Shown: positions 17,346-27,331, counted from the stretch's first letter. The stretch: DNA of 64,000 nucleotides from Afipia carboxidovorans OM5 (GCF_000218565.1 NC_015684.1:2480001-2544000); one strand, 5' to 3'. Notes: generated by a model not told the origin, from the letters alone. Numbers and translations are program-made.

Positions 17346-17713
17346 CACAGCACCTCCGGCGCCAGCGAAATGATCTTCATGTGGTTCTTGGCGCGCAGTT
17401 CGCGCGGCACCGGCCCGAAGATACGGGTGCCGACCGGCTCGGACTGGTTGTTCACCAGCACGGCAGCGTTGCGGTCGAAGCGGATCACCGAGCCGTCAGC
17501 GCGGCGGATGTCCTTCGCGACGCGAACGACGACCGCCTTCATGACGTCGCCCTTCTTCACCTTGCCGCGCGGAATCGCTTCCTTGACGGACACGACAATG
17601 ATGTCGCCGACGGTGGCGTAACGACGCTTGGAGCCTCCAAGCACCTTGATGCACATGACACGGCGCGCGCCGGAATTGTCGGCCACGTCGAGGTTGGTCT
17701 GCATCTGAATCAT
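17345..17713 (-). CDS. rplN: 50S ribosomal protein L14
   Basis: L14 lies at the subunit interface. The 122-residue product starts MIQMQTNLDVADNSGARR and ends KNHMKIISLAPEVL, both canonical. It is the first gene of the spc group, 124 bp after rpsQ; that gap has short GC-rich inverted repeats but no clear promoter by eye. Confidence 0.98.
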   Translation of the reverse strand: MIQMQTNLDVADNSGARRVMCIKVLGGSKRRYATVGDIIVVSVKEAIPRGKVKKGDVMKAVVVRVAKDIRRADGSVIRFDRNAAVLVNNQSEPVGTRIFGPVPRELRAKNHMKIISLAPEVL

Positions 17714-17837
17714 TGATGCACCTCGTCCTCTTTCTATGCGCTAGAGCGCTTAACGGCATGATCCCGGAAACCAACCCGCGAGATCACGCCCTCTTAAACA
17801 GTTTGCTTGAAATCAGTCCGGCGAGGCCGGGCTAATC

Positions 17838-18086
17838 TCAGGCGGTTTTTTCTTTCTCGCTCTGGACAACCGTCCAGCGCTTCAGCTTCGAGAGCGGCTT
17901 GCTCTCGACGATCCAGACCGTGTCACCCGCCTTGAACTCGTTGTTCTCGTCGTGGGCATGGTAGTTCTTGGACCGGCGAATGGTCTTCTTGTAGATCGGG
18001 TGGGTGAAGCGGCGATCGACGCGCACGACAACAGTCTTGTCTTGCTTGTCGCTGACGACGACGCCCTGGAGAGTACGCTTCGGCAT
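17838..18086 (-). CDS. rpsQ: 30S ribosomal protein S17
   Basis: S17 is a primary 16S rRNA binder. The 82-residue protein starts MPKRTLQGVVVSDKQDKTVV and has the S17 signature RRFTHPIYKKTIRRSKNYH and GDTVWIVESKPLSKLKRW. It is the last gene of the S10 group, 12 bp after rpmC. Confidence 0.98.
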   Translation of the reverse strand: MPKRTLQGVVVSDKQDKTVVVRVDRRFTHPIYKKTIRRSKNYHAHDENNEFKAGDTVWIVESKPLSKLKRWTVVQSEKEKTA

Positions 18087-18098
18087 CTGGATCGCCCC

Positions 18099-18311
18099 TT
18101 ATTTCTTCTTGCTGTCCGCGGCGCGCTTTTGCGCAGCGATGGTCTTGATGCGCGCGATGTCGCGGCGCGCCTCGCGCAGCCGAGAGGTATTCTCGAGCTG
18201 CCCGGTCGCCCGCTGGAAGCGCAGGTTGAACCGCTCCTTTTTCAGATTGAGGATCGCATCCTCCATCTGATCGGCGCTCATCGCGCGGATGTCTTCAGCC
18301 TTGTGTGCCAT
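18099..18311 (-). CDS. rpmC: 50S ribosomal protein L29
   Basis: L29 surrounds the tunnel exit near the trigger-factor site. Start MAHKAEDIRAM gives 70 residues with a GGAG 7 nt upstream. The core LKKERFNLRFQRATGQLENTS is intact, followed by RLREARRDIARIKTI. It starts 4 bp after the rplP stop. Confidence 0.97.
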   Translation of the reverse strand: MAHKAEDIRAMSADQMEDAILNLKKERFNLRFQRATGQLENTSRLREARRDIARIKTIAAQKRAADSKKK

Positions 18312-18315
18312 CTCT

Positions 18316-18729
18316 TTACTCCGCGATGCGCGCAACGAAGCGCGTCTTGATCGGAAGCTTCGCGGCGGCAAGGGTCAACGCCTCGCGCGCGATCTGATCG
18401 TTGACGCCGTCGATCTCGAACAGGATGCGGCCGGGCTTGACGCGGACCACCCACAATTCCGGCGAACCCTTGCCCGAGCCCATGCGGACTTCGGCAGGCT
18501 TCTTCGACACCGGGACATCGGGGAATACGCGGATCCAGACGCGGCCGACACGCTTCATGTGGCGCGTCAGCGCACGACGGGCAGCCTCGATCTGGCGCGC
18601 AGTGATGCGCTCCGGCGCCATCGCCTTCAGGCCGAACTGGCCGAAAGACAACGTCGCGCCCGACGAGGCGACGCCGTGAATCCGGCCCTTATGCGCCTTG
18701 CGGAACTTTGTCTTCTTTGGTTGCATCAT
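18316..18729 (-). CDS. rplP: 50S ribosomal protein L16
   Basis: L16 organises the A-site side of the 50S. The 137-residue protein begins MMQPKKTKFRKAHKGRI; the first of two adjacent ATGs is best spaced from GAGGG. It contains GAIAFRPNWP-equivalent KAMAPERITARQIEAARRA and the conserved PVSKKPAEVRMGSGKGSPE. Confidence 0.98.
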   Translation of the reverse strand: MMQPKKTKFRKAHKGRIHGVASSGATLSFGQFGLKAMAPERITARQIEAARRALTRHMKRVGRVWIRVFPDVPVSKKPAEVRMGSGKGSPELWVVRVKPGRILFEIDGVNDQIAREALTLAAAKLPIKTRFVARIAE

Positions 18730-18761
18730 GGCTTACGCCCTCAAACCTTTTCTTCTTTCGA

Positions 18762-19463
18762 TCAAGCCGCGTCGCGACGCGGGCGGCTGTCACCGCCGCC
18801 TTCGTTCAGGCGCTTGTCCTGTGCCATCGGATCGTGCTCGAGAATCTCGCCCTTGAAGAGCCAGACCTTGACGCCGCAGGTACCGAAGGTGGTGAACGCC
18901 GTCGCCACGCCGTAATCGACGTCGGCACGCAGCGTGTGCAGCGGCACGCGGCCCTCGCGGTACCACTCCATGCGGGCGATTTCCGCGCCGCCCAGACGAC
19001 CCGAGCAGTTGATACGAATGCCCTGGGCGCCGAGACGCATCGCCGACTGCACGGCGCGCTTCATGGCGCGGCGGAAGGCCACGCGGCGCTCGAGCTGCTG
19101 GGCGATCGATTCGGCGACCAGCGTCGCATCGAGCTCAGGCTTGCGAATCTCGACGATGTTGATGACGACGTCGGACTCGGTGATCTCCGCGACCTTCTTC
19201 TTCAGCTTGTCGATGTCGGCGCCCTTCTTGCCGATCACCACGCCGGGACGTGCCGAGTAAACTGAAACGCGGCACTTCTTGTGCGGGCGCTCGATCACGA
19301 TGCGCGCCACAGCCGCCTGCTTCAGCTCCTTCATCAGCACTTCGCGAATGCGCACGTCCTCGTGGAGGAGCTTTGCGTAATCGCCCTTGCCGGCGAACCA
19401 ACGGGAATCCCAGGTCCGGTTGATGCCGAGACGCAGCCCGATTGGATTGATCTTCTGACCCAT
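18762..19463 (-). CDS. rpsC: 30S ribosomal protein S3
   Basis: S3 forms the mRNA entry site with S4 and S5. It has 233 residues starting [20 protein letters not shown], a KH domain with [18 protein letters not shown], and the C-terminal S3 domain with [19 protein letters not shown]. The tail is charged (SRPRRDAA). It is 18 bp after rplV. Confidence 0.98.
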
Positions 19464-19481
19464 CGTTTTGTCCTGCGCCTC

Positions 19482-19868
19482 TTAAGCGCTCGCCTCGGCC
19501 TCGACCTGACGAACAACGATCGTCAGCTGCGAGAACGGTTTGTAGATACGGCCCGAGCGGCCACGGCCGCGCGGTGCGAAACGCTTCATCACCATGCCGT
19601 TGCCGACATGCGCCTCGGAGACGACCAAAGCGTCGACATCGAGGTCATGGTTGTTTTCGGCATTGGCGATCGCGGACTCGAGGCACTTCTTGACGTCGAC
19701 CGCGATCCGCTTGCGCGAGAACTGCAGGTCAGCGAGCGCAGACGCCGCCTTCTTGCCGCGGATTAACTGCGCGACGAGATTGAGCTTCTGCGGGCTCACG
19801 CGAAGCATGCGGGCAACCGCCTTTGCTTCATTCTCCGGAAGGGCGCGTTCGCGCTTTGGTTTGCTCAT
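19482..19868 (-). CDS. rplV: 50S ribosomal protein L22
   Basis: L22 lines the peptide exit tunnel. The 128-residue protein starts MSKPKRERALPENEAKAV and has LRVSPQKLNLVAQLIRGKKA and the hairpin/C-terminal signature MKRFAPRGRGRSGRIYKPFS. It is 17 bp after rpsS. Confidence 0.98.
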   Translation of the reverse strand: MSKPKRERALPENEAKAVARMLRVSPQKLNLVAQLIRGKKAASALADLQFSRKRIAVDVKKCLESAIANAENNHDLDVDALVVSEAHVGNGMVMKRFAPRGRGRSGRIYKPFSQLTIVVRQVEAEASA

Positions 19869-19885
19869 GACTTAGTCCTCAAGCC

Positions 19886-20161
19886 TTACTTCTTGGCTTT
19901 CTTATCGCCAGCATGGCCATGGAAGGTGCGGGTCGGCGAGAACTCGCCGAACTTGTGACCGACCATTTCCTCGTTCACGGCGACCGGAACGTGCTTCTGG
20001 CCGTTGTAGACGCCGAAGGTCAGTCCGACGAACTGCGGCAGGATCGTCGAGCGACGGCTCCAGATCTTGATGACGTCGTGACGGCCGCTTGCCCGCGCGG
20101 CATCTGCCTTCTTGAGCAGAGAACCCTCGACGAACGGGCCTTTCCAGACTGAACGTACCAT
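19886..20161 (-). CDS. rpsS: 30S ribosomal protein S19
   Basis: S19 pairs with S13 in the 30S head. The 91-residue protein starts MVRSVWKGPFVEGSLLKKAD and has the signature SRRSTILPQFVGLTFGVYNG and HKFGEFSPTRTFHGHAGDKK. It is 12 bp after rplB. Confidence 0.98.
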   Translation of the reverse strand: MVRSVWKGPFVEGSLLKKADAARASGRHDVIKIWSRRSTILPQFVGLTFGVYNGQKHVPVAVNEEMVGHKFGEFSPTRTFHGHAGDKKAKK

Positions 20162-20173
20162 GTCCGGCGATCC

Positions 20174-21010
20174 TTACTTCTTCTTCCGCTTGTGGCGGCT
20201 GATGAGAATGAACTTGTTGGTCGACTTGTTCGACCGCGTCTTCTTGCCCTTGGTCGGCTTGCCCCACGGAGTGACCGGATGACGGCCGCCCGAGGTGCGG
20301 CCTTCACCGCCGCCGTGCGGATGGTCGATCGGGTTCATCACGACGCCGCGGTTATGCGGGCGACGGCCGAGCCAACGGGTGCGACCGGCCTTGCCGATCG
20401 AGGTGTTCATGTGGTCGTGGTTCGACACCGCGCCGATGGTCGCCATGCAGCGGCCATGCACCATGCGCTGCTCACCCGAGTTGAGACGCAGGATGACGTA
20501 GTCGTGGTCGCGACCGACGATCTGGGCGTAGGTGCCGGCGGAGCGCGCCATCTGACCGCCCTTGCCGATCTTCATCTCGACGTTGTGGACGATGGTGCCG
20601 ACCGGCATGTTGCCCATCGGCATCGCATTGCCGGGCTTCACGTCGACATAGGAGCCGGCCACCACGGTGTCGCCCACCGCGAGACGCTGCGGCGCCAGGA
20701 TGTAGGACAGTTCGCCGTCGGCGTACTTGATGAGCGCGATGAACGCAGTGCGGTTCGGATCGTACTCAAGCCGCTCCACGGTCGCCGGAACGTCGACCTT
20801 GGTGCGCTTGAAGTCGATCAGACGATAGGTCTGCTTGTGGCCGCCGCCGCGGAAACGCACGGTGATGCGGCCAGTGTTGCCACGCCCGCCGTTCGAGTGC
20901 TTGCCCTCGGTGAGCTTCTTCAGGGGCTTGCCCTTGTAGAGCGCCGAGCGGTCGACCATCACCAATTGGCGCTGGCCGGGCGTCGTGGGGTTGAATGTTT
21001 TCAATGCCAT
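20174..21010 (-). CDS. rplB: 50S ribosomal protein L2
   Basis: L2 supports the peptidyl transferase centre. It has 278 residues starting MALKTFNPTTPGQRQLV. The conserved C-terminal segment is GVVMNPIDHPHGGGEGRTSG, whose His is implicated in the active-centre architecture. It ends with a lysine-rich tail (SRHKRKKK). It is 12 bp after rplW. Confidence 0.99.
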   Translation of the reverse strand: MALKTFNPTTPGQRQLVMVDRSALYKGKPLKKLTEGKHSNGGRGNTGRITVRFRGGGHKQTYRLIDFKRTKVDVPATVERLEYDPNRTAFIALIKYADGELSYILAPQRLAVGDTVVAGSYVDVKPGNAMPMGNMPVGTIVHNVEMKIGKGGQMARSAGTYAQIVGRDHDYVILRLNSGEQRMVHGRCMATIGAVSNHDHMNTSIGKAGRTRWLGRRPHNRGVVMNPIDHPHGGGEGRTSGGRHPVTPWGKPTKGKKTRSNKSTNKFILISRHKRKKK

Positions 21011-21022
21011 CGTCGTTGAACC

Positions 21023-21322
21023 TTACAGTCCGGTGGTCACGTCGATGCGGTGACCCTCTTCGAGGGTCACGACAGCGCGCTTGGTGTCCGACTGAGAGCC
21101 GAACTGGCCGCGGAAGGTCTTGGTCTTGCCCTTGCGGACCAGCGTGTTGACGCCCTTCACCTTGACGTCGAACAGCTTCTCGACCGCTTCCTTGATCTGC
21201 GGCTTGGTCGCCTTCGCGGCGACCTTGAACACAACCTTGTTGTGCTCGGAAGCCGTCGTCGCCTTTTCGGTAATCACCGGGGCGACGATGATGTCGTAAT
21301 GGCGCGGGTCCTGAGTGCTCAT
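21023..21322 (-). CDS. rplW: 50S ribosomal protein L23
   Basis: L23 docks trigger factor and SRP at the tunnel exit. The 99-residue protein starts MSTQDPRHYDIIVAPVITEK and contains KPQIKEAVEKLFDVKVKGVN. Its ATG overlaps the rplD TGA as ATGA. Confidence 0.98.
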   Translation of the reverse strand: MSTQDPRHYDIIVAPVITEKATTASEHNKVVFKVAAKATKPQIKEAVEKLFDVKVKGVNTLVRKGKTKTFRGQFGSQSDTKRAVVTLEEGHRIDVTTGL

Positions 21323-21939
21323 TTGAAGCGCGCCTCCAACGCGTCCACTGCAGCCTTCGTCAGCACGAGCTTCTGACGGCGCAGGATGTCATAGACGTTG
21401 ATGCCCTGGATCGGCAGTACGTCGATGTGCGGAATGTTGCGGGCGGCCTGAGCGAAACCGTTGTTCACTTCGGCACCATCGACAATCAGCGCGCTGGTGA
21501 GGCCGAGGCCCGAGAAGTGACCGATCAGCGCCTTGGTCTTGGCGTCCTTCAGTTCGGCATTGTCGAGAACGACAAGGCTGCCATCCTTCGCCTTCGCCGA
21601 CAGCGCATGGCGCAGGCCAAGCGCGCGAACCTTCTTCGGCAGATCATACGCATGGCTGCGTACGACGGGACCGAACGCGCGGCCACCGCCACGGAACTGC
21701 GGCACGCGGGCCGAGCCGTGACGAGCACCGCCGGTGCCCTTCTGCTTGTACATCTTCTTGCCGGTGCGGGCGATTTCGGCGCGACCCTTGGTCTTGTGGG
21801 TGCCAGCCTGGCGCTTTGCGAGCTGCCAGTTGACGACGCGCTGGATGATGTCCGTGCGCGGCTCGAGACCAAAGATCGTGTCCGACAGATTCACCGAACC
21901 TGCGGCTTTGCCTTCAAGAGTTGTGACGTTCAGTTCCAT
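21319..21939 (-). CDS. rplD: 50S ribosomal protein L4
   Basis: L4 has a loop lining the exit tunnel and in E. coli represses the S10 operon. The 206-residue product starts MELNVTTLEGKAAGSVNL. Conserved segments include GTGGARHGSARVPQFRGGG and the C-terminal LPIQGINVYDILRRQKLVLT. The ATG overlaps the rplC TGA by one base. The GTG just before it is unlikely to be the start. Confidence 0.98.
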   Translation of the reverse strand: MELNVTTLEGKAAGSVNLSDTIFGLEPRTDIIQRVVNWQLAKRQAGTHKTKGRAEIARTGKKMYKQKGTGGARHGSARVPQFRGGGRAFGPVVRSHAYDLPKKVRALGLRHALSAKAKDGSLVVLDNAELKDAKTKALIGHFSGLGLTSALIVDGAEVNNGFAQAARNIPHIDVLPIQGINVYDILRRQKLVLTKAAVDALEARFK

Positions 21940-22670
21940 CACGCGCCCTCCCCGGCCGTCGCTTCCGGCGCAGCAGCAGCCTTATCGCCACCGTCGGCGA
22001 GCTTGAACTTGCCCGGCTTCGCAGCTTCCTTCGGAAGCGGCTTCTTCACGGCATCGCGCACTGTGATCCAGCCACCCTTCGAGCCCGGAACGGCGCCCTC
22101 GACGAGCAGCAGTCCGCGCTCGACGTCGGTCTGGACGACGCGAAGGTTCAGCGTGGTGATGCGATCAACGCCCATGTGACCAGGCATCTTCTTGTTCTTG
22201 AACGTCTTGCCCGGATCCTGACGGCCGCCGGTCGAACCGATCGAACGGTGCGAGACCGAGACGCCGTGCGTTGCGCGAAGACCGCCGAAATTCCAGCGCT
22301 TCATGCCGCCCGCGTAACCCTTACCGATCGAAGTGCCGGTGACGTCGACGAACTGGCCGACGACGAAGTGGTCGGCCTGGATCTCGGCGCCGACCGGGAT
22401 GATCGCATCCTCGGACACGCGGAACTCGGCCACCTTGCGCTTCGGCTCAACCTTGGCGACGGCGAACTGCCCGCGCTCGGCCTTCGGCATGTAAACGGAC
22501 TTGCGGGCCCCCGCGCCGAGCTGCAGCGCGGTGTAGCCGTTCTTGTCCTTGGTGCGGTGGCCGACAACCTGACAGTTGCCCAGCTTCAGCACGGTCACAG
22601 GAATATGTTCGCCGGCCTCTGTAAAGACCCGCATCATCCCGACCTTCTGTGCGATCACTCCGGAGCGCAT
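21939..22670 (-). CDS. rplC: 50S ribosomal protein L3
   Basis: L3 nucleates 50S assembly. The 243-residue protein starts MRSGVIAQKVGMMRVFTEAG and includes the methylated-glutamine site in SIGSTGGRQDPGKTFKNKKM. An Ala/Glu-rich C-terminal extension (KAAAAPEATAGEGA) makes it longer than the E. coli protein (209), as in relatives. Confidence 0.98.
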   Translation of the reverse strand: MRSGVIAQKVGMMRVFTEAGEHIPVTVLKLGNCQVVGHRTKDKNGYTALQLGAGARKSVYMPKAERGQFAVAKVEPKRKVAEFRVSEDAIIPVGAEIQADHFVVGQFVDVTGTSIGKGYAGGMKRWNFGGLRATHGVSVSHRSIGSTGGRQDPGKTFKNKKMPGHMGVDRITTLNLRVVQTDVERGLLLVEGAVPGSKGGWITVRDAVKKPLPKEAAKPGKFKLADGGDKAAAAPEATAGEGA

Positions 22671-22720
22671 CGGCGTGCTTCCTATTCTTTCTGTCCGGAC
22701 ACCGGACTAACGTAAAAGTT

Positions 22721-23029
22721 TTAGAGCTTGATCTCGACATCGACACCAGCGGCGAGGTCGAGCTTCATCAAAGCATCGACGGTCTGCGGTGTCGGATCGA
22801 CGATATCGAGAAGGCGCTTGTGGGTGCGCATCTCGAACTGCTCGCGGCTTTTCTTATCGACGTGAGGCGAACGGTTCACGGTGAACTTCTCGATGCGGGT
22901 CGGCAGCGGGATGGGCCCGCGAACCTGCGCACCGGTGCGTTTTGCCGTGTTCACGATCTCGCGGGTCGACGTATCGAGAACCCGATGGTCGAACGCCTTG
23001 AGACGAATGCGAATATTCTGGCCGTTCAT
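22721..23029 (-). CDS. rpsJ: 30S ribosomal protein S10 (NusE)
   Basis: S10 serves in the 30S head and, with NusB, in transcription antitermination. It has 102 residues starting [19 protein letters not shown] and the signature [20 protein letters not shown]. It is the first gene of the S10 group, 105 bp after tuf, with two palindromes in that gap. Confidence 0.98.
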
Positions 23030-23052
23030 TGCCTTGATCTCTCTGTTCCGTC

Positions 23053-23122
23053 ATGGCCGGGTTGATCCGGCCATCTACGTCTCGAAAAGAAGTCGTGGAT
23101 GCCCGGCCGTAAGGCCGGGCAT
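23053..23122. repeat. Two intergenic palindromes, tuf-rpsJ gap
   Basis: ATGGCCGG-N6-CCGGCCAT is at 23053-23074. A stronger hairpin, ATGCCCGGCC-GTAA-GGCCGGGCAT, is at 23099-23122 with 10-bp arms. The second is followed by ATGAC, matching the ends of the palindromes at 8631, 44867 and 47894. No T tract follows on either strand. Confidence 0.75.
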
Positions 23123-23134
23123 GACGAAAGCTGG

Positions 23135-24325
23135 TTACTCGATGATGCTTGCTACGACGCCTGCACCGACGGTGCGGCCGCCTTCGCGGATCGCGAAGCG
23201 AAGCTTCTCTTCCATCGCGATCGGCACGATCAGGTGCACTTCCATCGCAATGTTGTCGCCCGGCATCACCATCTCAGTGCCTTCCGGCAGATGAACCACA
23301 CCCGTCACGTCGGTCGTGCGGAAGTAGAACTGCGGACGGTAGTTGGTGAAGAACGGGGTATGACGGCCGCCCTCTTCCTTGGTGAGGATGTAGGCCTCGG
23401 CCTTGAACTTCGTGTGCGGCTTGACCGAACCCGGCTTGCACAGAACCTGACCGCGCTCGACGTCCTCACGCTTGGTGCCGCGCAGCAGCGCGCCGATGTT
23501 GTCGCCAGCCTGACCCTGATCGAGCAGCTTGCGGAACATTTCAACGCCGGTGACGGTGGTCTTCTGCGTCGGACGGATGCCGACGATTTCGATTTCCTCG
23601 CCAACCTTGACGATGCCACGCTCGACACGGCCGGTGACGACGGTGCCGCGGCCCGAGATCGAGAACACGTCTTCGACCGGCATCAGGAACGGCTGGTCAA
23701 CCGGGCGCTCCGGCTGCGGGATGTACTCGTCGACGTTCTTCATGAGCTCGAGAACCGCATCGCGGCCGAGCTTCTCGTCGGAGTTCTCAAGAGCGGCAAG
23801 CGCCGAACCCTTGATGATCGGAATCTTGTCGCCCGGGAAGTTGTACTTCGAGAGCAGCTCGCGAACTTCGAGCTCGACGAGCTCGAGGAGCTCCGGATCG
23901 TCGACCATGTCGCACTTGTTGAGGAACACGACGATCGCCGGAACGCCGACCTGGCGGGCGAGCAGGATGTGCTCGCGGGTCTGCGGCATCGGGCCGTCAG
24001 CGGCCGACACGACGAGGATCGCGCCGTCCATCTGGGCAGCACCGGTGATCATGTTCTTCACGTAGTCGGCGTGGCCGGGGCAGTCGACGTGCGCGTAGTG
24101 GCGGTTCGGCGTCTCGTACTCGACGTGCGAGGTCGAGATCGTGATGCCGCGGGCCTTCTCTTCCGGCGCCTTGTCGATCTGATCGTAAGCCGTGAACGTA
24201 GCGCCACCAGCCTCGGCCAGAACCTTCGTAATCGCCGCAGTCAGCGACGTCTTGCCATGGTCGACGTGACCGATGGTGCCGATGTTGCAGTGGGGTTTCT
24301 TACGTTCGAATTTCTCTTTAGCCAT
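23135..24325 (-). CDS. tuf: Elongation factor Tu
   Basis: EF-Tu delivers aminoacyl-tRNA to the ribosome. It has 396 residues starting MAKEKFERKKPHCNIGTIGH. The GTPase motifs are GHVDHGKT, DCPGHADY and NKCDMVDD. Domains 2 and 3 are complete, ending RTVGAGVVASIIE. It is 39 bp after fusA in str-operon order. Only one tuf copy is in the window; a second copy elsewhere is common. Confidence 0.99.
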   Translation of the reverse strand: MAKEKFERKKPHCNIGTIGHVDHGKTSLTAAITKVLAEAGGATFTAYDQIDKAPEEKARGITISTSHVEYETPNRHYAHVDCPGHADYVKNMITGAAQMDGAILVVSAADGPMPQTREHILLARQVGVPAIVVFLNKCDMVDDPELLELVELEVRELLSKYNFPGDKIPIIKGSALAALENSDEKLGRDAVLELMKNVDEYIPQPERPVDQPFLMPVEDVFSISGRGTVVTGRVERGIVKVGEEIEIVGIRPTQKTTVTGVEMFRKLLDQGQAGDNIGALLRGTKREDVERGQVLCKPGSVKPHTKFKAEAYILTKEEGGRHTPFFTNYRPQFYFRTTDVTGVVHLPEGTEMVMPGDNIAMEVHLIVPIAMEEKLRFAIREGGRTVGAGVVASIIE

Positions 24326-24364
24326 GACACTCTCCGTTCAGACTTCAGCTTTCGCCAAAGACAA

Positions 24365-26437
24365 TCAGGCAAACTTCTTCTGGACTTCAGCCGACACGTT
24401 GGCCGGCGCTTCAGCATAGTGGTCGAATTGCATTGTGAAGGTCGCGCGGCCCTGGCTCATCGAGCGCAGGTTGTTCACGTAACCAAACATGTTCATGAGC
24501 GGCACCATCGCGTTGATGACGTTGGCGTTGCCGCGCATGTCCTGGCCCTGGATCTGGCCACGGCGGGAGTTGAGGTCGCCGATCACCGAACCGGTGTAGT
24601 CTTCCGGCGTCACCACCTCGACCTTCATGATCGGCTCAAGCAGAACCGACTTGCCCTTCTGCAGCGCGTCGCGGAAAGCCGCGCGCGATGCGATTTCGAA
24701 CGCCAGCGCCGAGGAGTCGACGTCGTGGAAGGCGCCGTCGATCAGCGTCACCTTGACGTCCACCACGGGGAAGCCCGCGACGACGCCGGAGGTCAGCACG
24801 CTGTTGAGGCCCTTTTCGACGCCGGGAATGTATTCCTTCGGCACCGCGCCGCCGACGATCTTGGACTCGAACTGGAAGCCCGCGCCCGGCTCAGCCGGCT
24901 CGACCTGGAACTTGACGCGCGCGAACTGGCCCGTACCGCCGGTCTGCTTCTTGTGGGTGTAATCGACTTCCGCGGGCTTGGTGATCTTCTCGCGGAACGC
25001 CACCTGCGGTGCGCCGATGTTGGCGTCGACCTTGTAGGTACGGCGCAGAATGTCGACCTTGATGTCGAGATGGAGTTCGCCCATGCCCTTCAGGATGGTC
25101 TGGCCGGACTCGTGATCGGTCGTCACGCGGAAGGACGGATCCTCCGCAGCGAGCTTCGCGAGTGCGACGCCGAGCTTCTCCTGGTCGGCCTTCGACTTCG
25201 GCTCGATCGCGATCTCGATGACCGGATCGGGGAATTCCATCTTTTCAAGGATCACCGGGTTCTCGGGATCGCACAGCGTATCACCGGTGCGCGCTTCCTT
25301 GAGGCCAGCCAGCGCGACGATGTCGCCGGCATAGGCTTCCTTGATGTCTTCGCGGTTGTTCGCATGCATCAGCAACATACGGCCGATACGCTCGCGCTTC
25401 TCGCGGGTCGAGTTGATGACGCCTGTGCCGCTCTGCAGGATGCCCGAGTAGATGCGGCAGAAGGTGATGGTGCCGACGAAGGGATCGTCCATGATCTTGA
25501 ACGCGAGGAGCGACATCGGCTCCTTGTCGTCCGCATGGCGCAGAACCTCGTTGCCGTTCGCATCGACGCCCTTGATCGCGGGCACGTCGAGCGGCGACGG
25601 CAGATAATCAACCACCGCGTCGAGCAGCGGCTGCACACCCTTGTTCTTGAACGCAGTGCCGCACAGCACCGGATAGAACGCACCGGAGATCACAGCCTTG
25701 CGGATCAGCGTCTTGAGGGTCGCCTCTTCCGGCTCCTTGCCGTCGAGGTAGGCAGCCATGGCGTCGTCGTCGAGCTCGACGGCGGCCTCAACCAGCTTCT
25801 CGCGATATTCTTTCGCCTTATCGGCGAGATCGGCGGGAATCTCTTCGACGTCGTACATCGCACCGGCCGACTCGTTATTCCAAACGAGCGCCTTCATGCG
25901 GACGAGATCGATCATGCCCTTGAAGTTGTTCTCGGCACCGATCGGGAGCTGGATCGCAACCGGCTTCGCACCGAGACGATCGACGATGTCCGACAGGCAC
26001 TTGAAGAAGTCGGCGCCGGTCTTGTCCATCTTGTTGCAGAATACGATGCGCGGCACGTGATACTTGTCGCCCTGGCGCCAGACCGTCTCGGTCTGCGGCT
26101 CAACACCCTGGTTGCTGTCGAGAACGCACACGGCACCGTCGAGCACGCGCAGCGAACGCTCGACTTCAATGGTGAAGTCGACGTGGCCGGGGGTGTCGAT
26201 GATGTTCAGGCGCTTGCCGTTCCAGAACGCAGTGGTCGCAGCCGACGTAATGGTGATGCCGCGCTCCTGCTCCTGCGCCATCCAGTCCATGGTCGCGGCG
26301 CCCTCGTGGGTCTCGCCGATCTTATGGTTCTTGCCGGTGTAGTAGAGGATACGCTCGGTCGTCGTGGTCTTGCCGGCGTCGATGTGCGCCATGATACCGA
26401 AGTTACGGTAGTCCTGGATGGGATGCTGGCGGGCCAT
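24365..26437 (-). CDS. fusA: Elongation factor G
   Basis: EF-G is the translocase GTPase. The 690-residue protein starts [21 protein letters not shown] motifs are [23 protein letters not shown] and [10 protein letters not shown]. Domain IV, with [16 protein letters not shown], and the C-terminal domain V are intact. It is 34 bp after rpsG. Confidence 0.99.
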
Positions 26438-26471
26438 GGCTCGTTTTCCTTAATGTCCGTTCGTTTCGCCG

Positions 26472-26942
26472 TTACCAGCGGTAATGCGAGAAGGCACGGT
26501 TGGCTTCCGCCATCTTGTGCACGTCTTCGCGCTTCTTGACGGCGTTGCCGCGGTTGTTCGACGCATCGAGCAACTCGGCCGACAGGCGTTCGGTCATGGT
26601 CTTTTCGTTACGGCCACGCGCGGCGGCGATGATCCAGCGGATGCCAAGCGCCTGACGGCGGGTGGAGCGCACTTCGACCGGCACCTGATAGGTGGCGCCG
26701 CCGACGCGCCGCGAGCGCACCTCGATGGTCGGCATCACGTTTTCCAGCGCCTGCTCGAACACCGAGAGCGGGCTCTGCTTGGTCTTGGCTTCGATCGTGT
26801 CGAGCGCACCGTAAACGATATTTTCGGCGACCGACTTTTTGCCGTCGTACATGATCGAGTTCATGAACTTCGAGATAACGATATTCCCGAACTTCGGATC
26901 CGGGTTGACTTCGCGCTTTTCGGCGGAGTGGCGACGAGACAT
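26472..26942 (-). CDS. rpsG: 30S ribosomal protein S7
   Basis: S7 initiates 30S head assembly and in E. coli represses the str operon. It has 156 residues starting MSRRHSAEKREVNPDPKFG and the signature KFMNSIMYDGKKSVAENIV. It is 17 bp after rpsL. Confidence 0.99.
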   Translation of the reverse strand: MSRRHSAEKREVNPDPKFGNIVISKFMNSIMYDGKKSVAENIVYGALDTIEAKTKQSPLSVFEQALENVMPTIEVRSRRVGGATYQVPVEVRSTRRQALGIRWIIAAARGRNEKTMTERLSAELLDASNNRGNAVKKREDVHKMAEANRAFSHYRW

Positions 26943-26959
26943 GGGTTTTCCGCTCCTGC

Positions 26960-27331
26960 TTACTTCGGACGCTTCGCGCCGTACTTCGAACGGCGCTGCT
27001 TGCGGTTCTTGACGCCCTGCGTATCGAGGACGCCGCGGAGGATGTGGTAGCGAACGCCGGGCAAGTCCTTGACGCGGCCGCCGCGGATCATGACCACCGA
27101 GTGCTCCTGAAGGTTGTGGCCTTCACCCGGGATGTAGCCGATGACCTCGAAGCCGTTGGTCAGGCGCACCTTGGCGACCTTACGAAGCGCCGAGTTCGGC
27201 TTCTTCGGCGTCGTCGTGTAGACGCGCGTGCAGACACCACGCTTCTGCGGAGACTGCTGCAGCGCCGGCACCTTCTTGCGCGACTTCTGCAGGACACGCG
27301 GTTTTGCGATCAGCTGGTTGATCGTCGGCAT
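26960..27331 (-). CDS. rpsL: 30S ribosomal protein S12
   Basis: S12 controls decoding fidelity. Start MPTINQLIAKPRVLQ gives the normal 123 residues; an upstream ATG four codons earlier is disfavoured. The streptomycin-related lysines in TTPKKPNSALRK and GGRVKDLPGVRYH are the wild-type residues. It is the first gene of the str group; a candidate promoter lies about 385 bp upstream. Confidence 0.98.
   Translation of the reverse strand: MPTINQLIAKPRVLQKSRKKVPALQQSPQKRGVCTRVYTTTPKKPNSALRKVAKVRLTNGFEVIGYIPGEGHNLQEHSVVMIRGGRVKDLPGVRYHILRGVLDTQGVKNRKQRRSKYGAKRPK

Noticed and set aside
23099..26539. A 1146-codon open frame on the plus strand opposite tuf and fusA
   Set aside because: It is antisense to two certain genes and rich in R, D, H, V and L as expected from mirrored GC-biased codons. 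No recognisable domain was seen.
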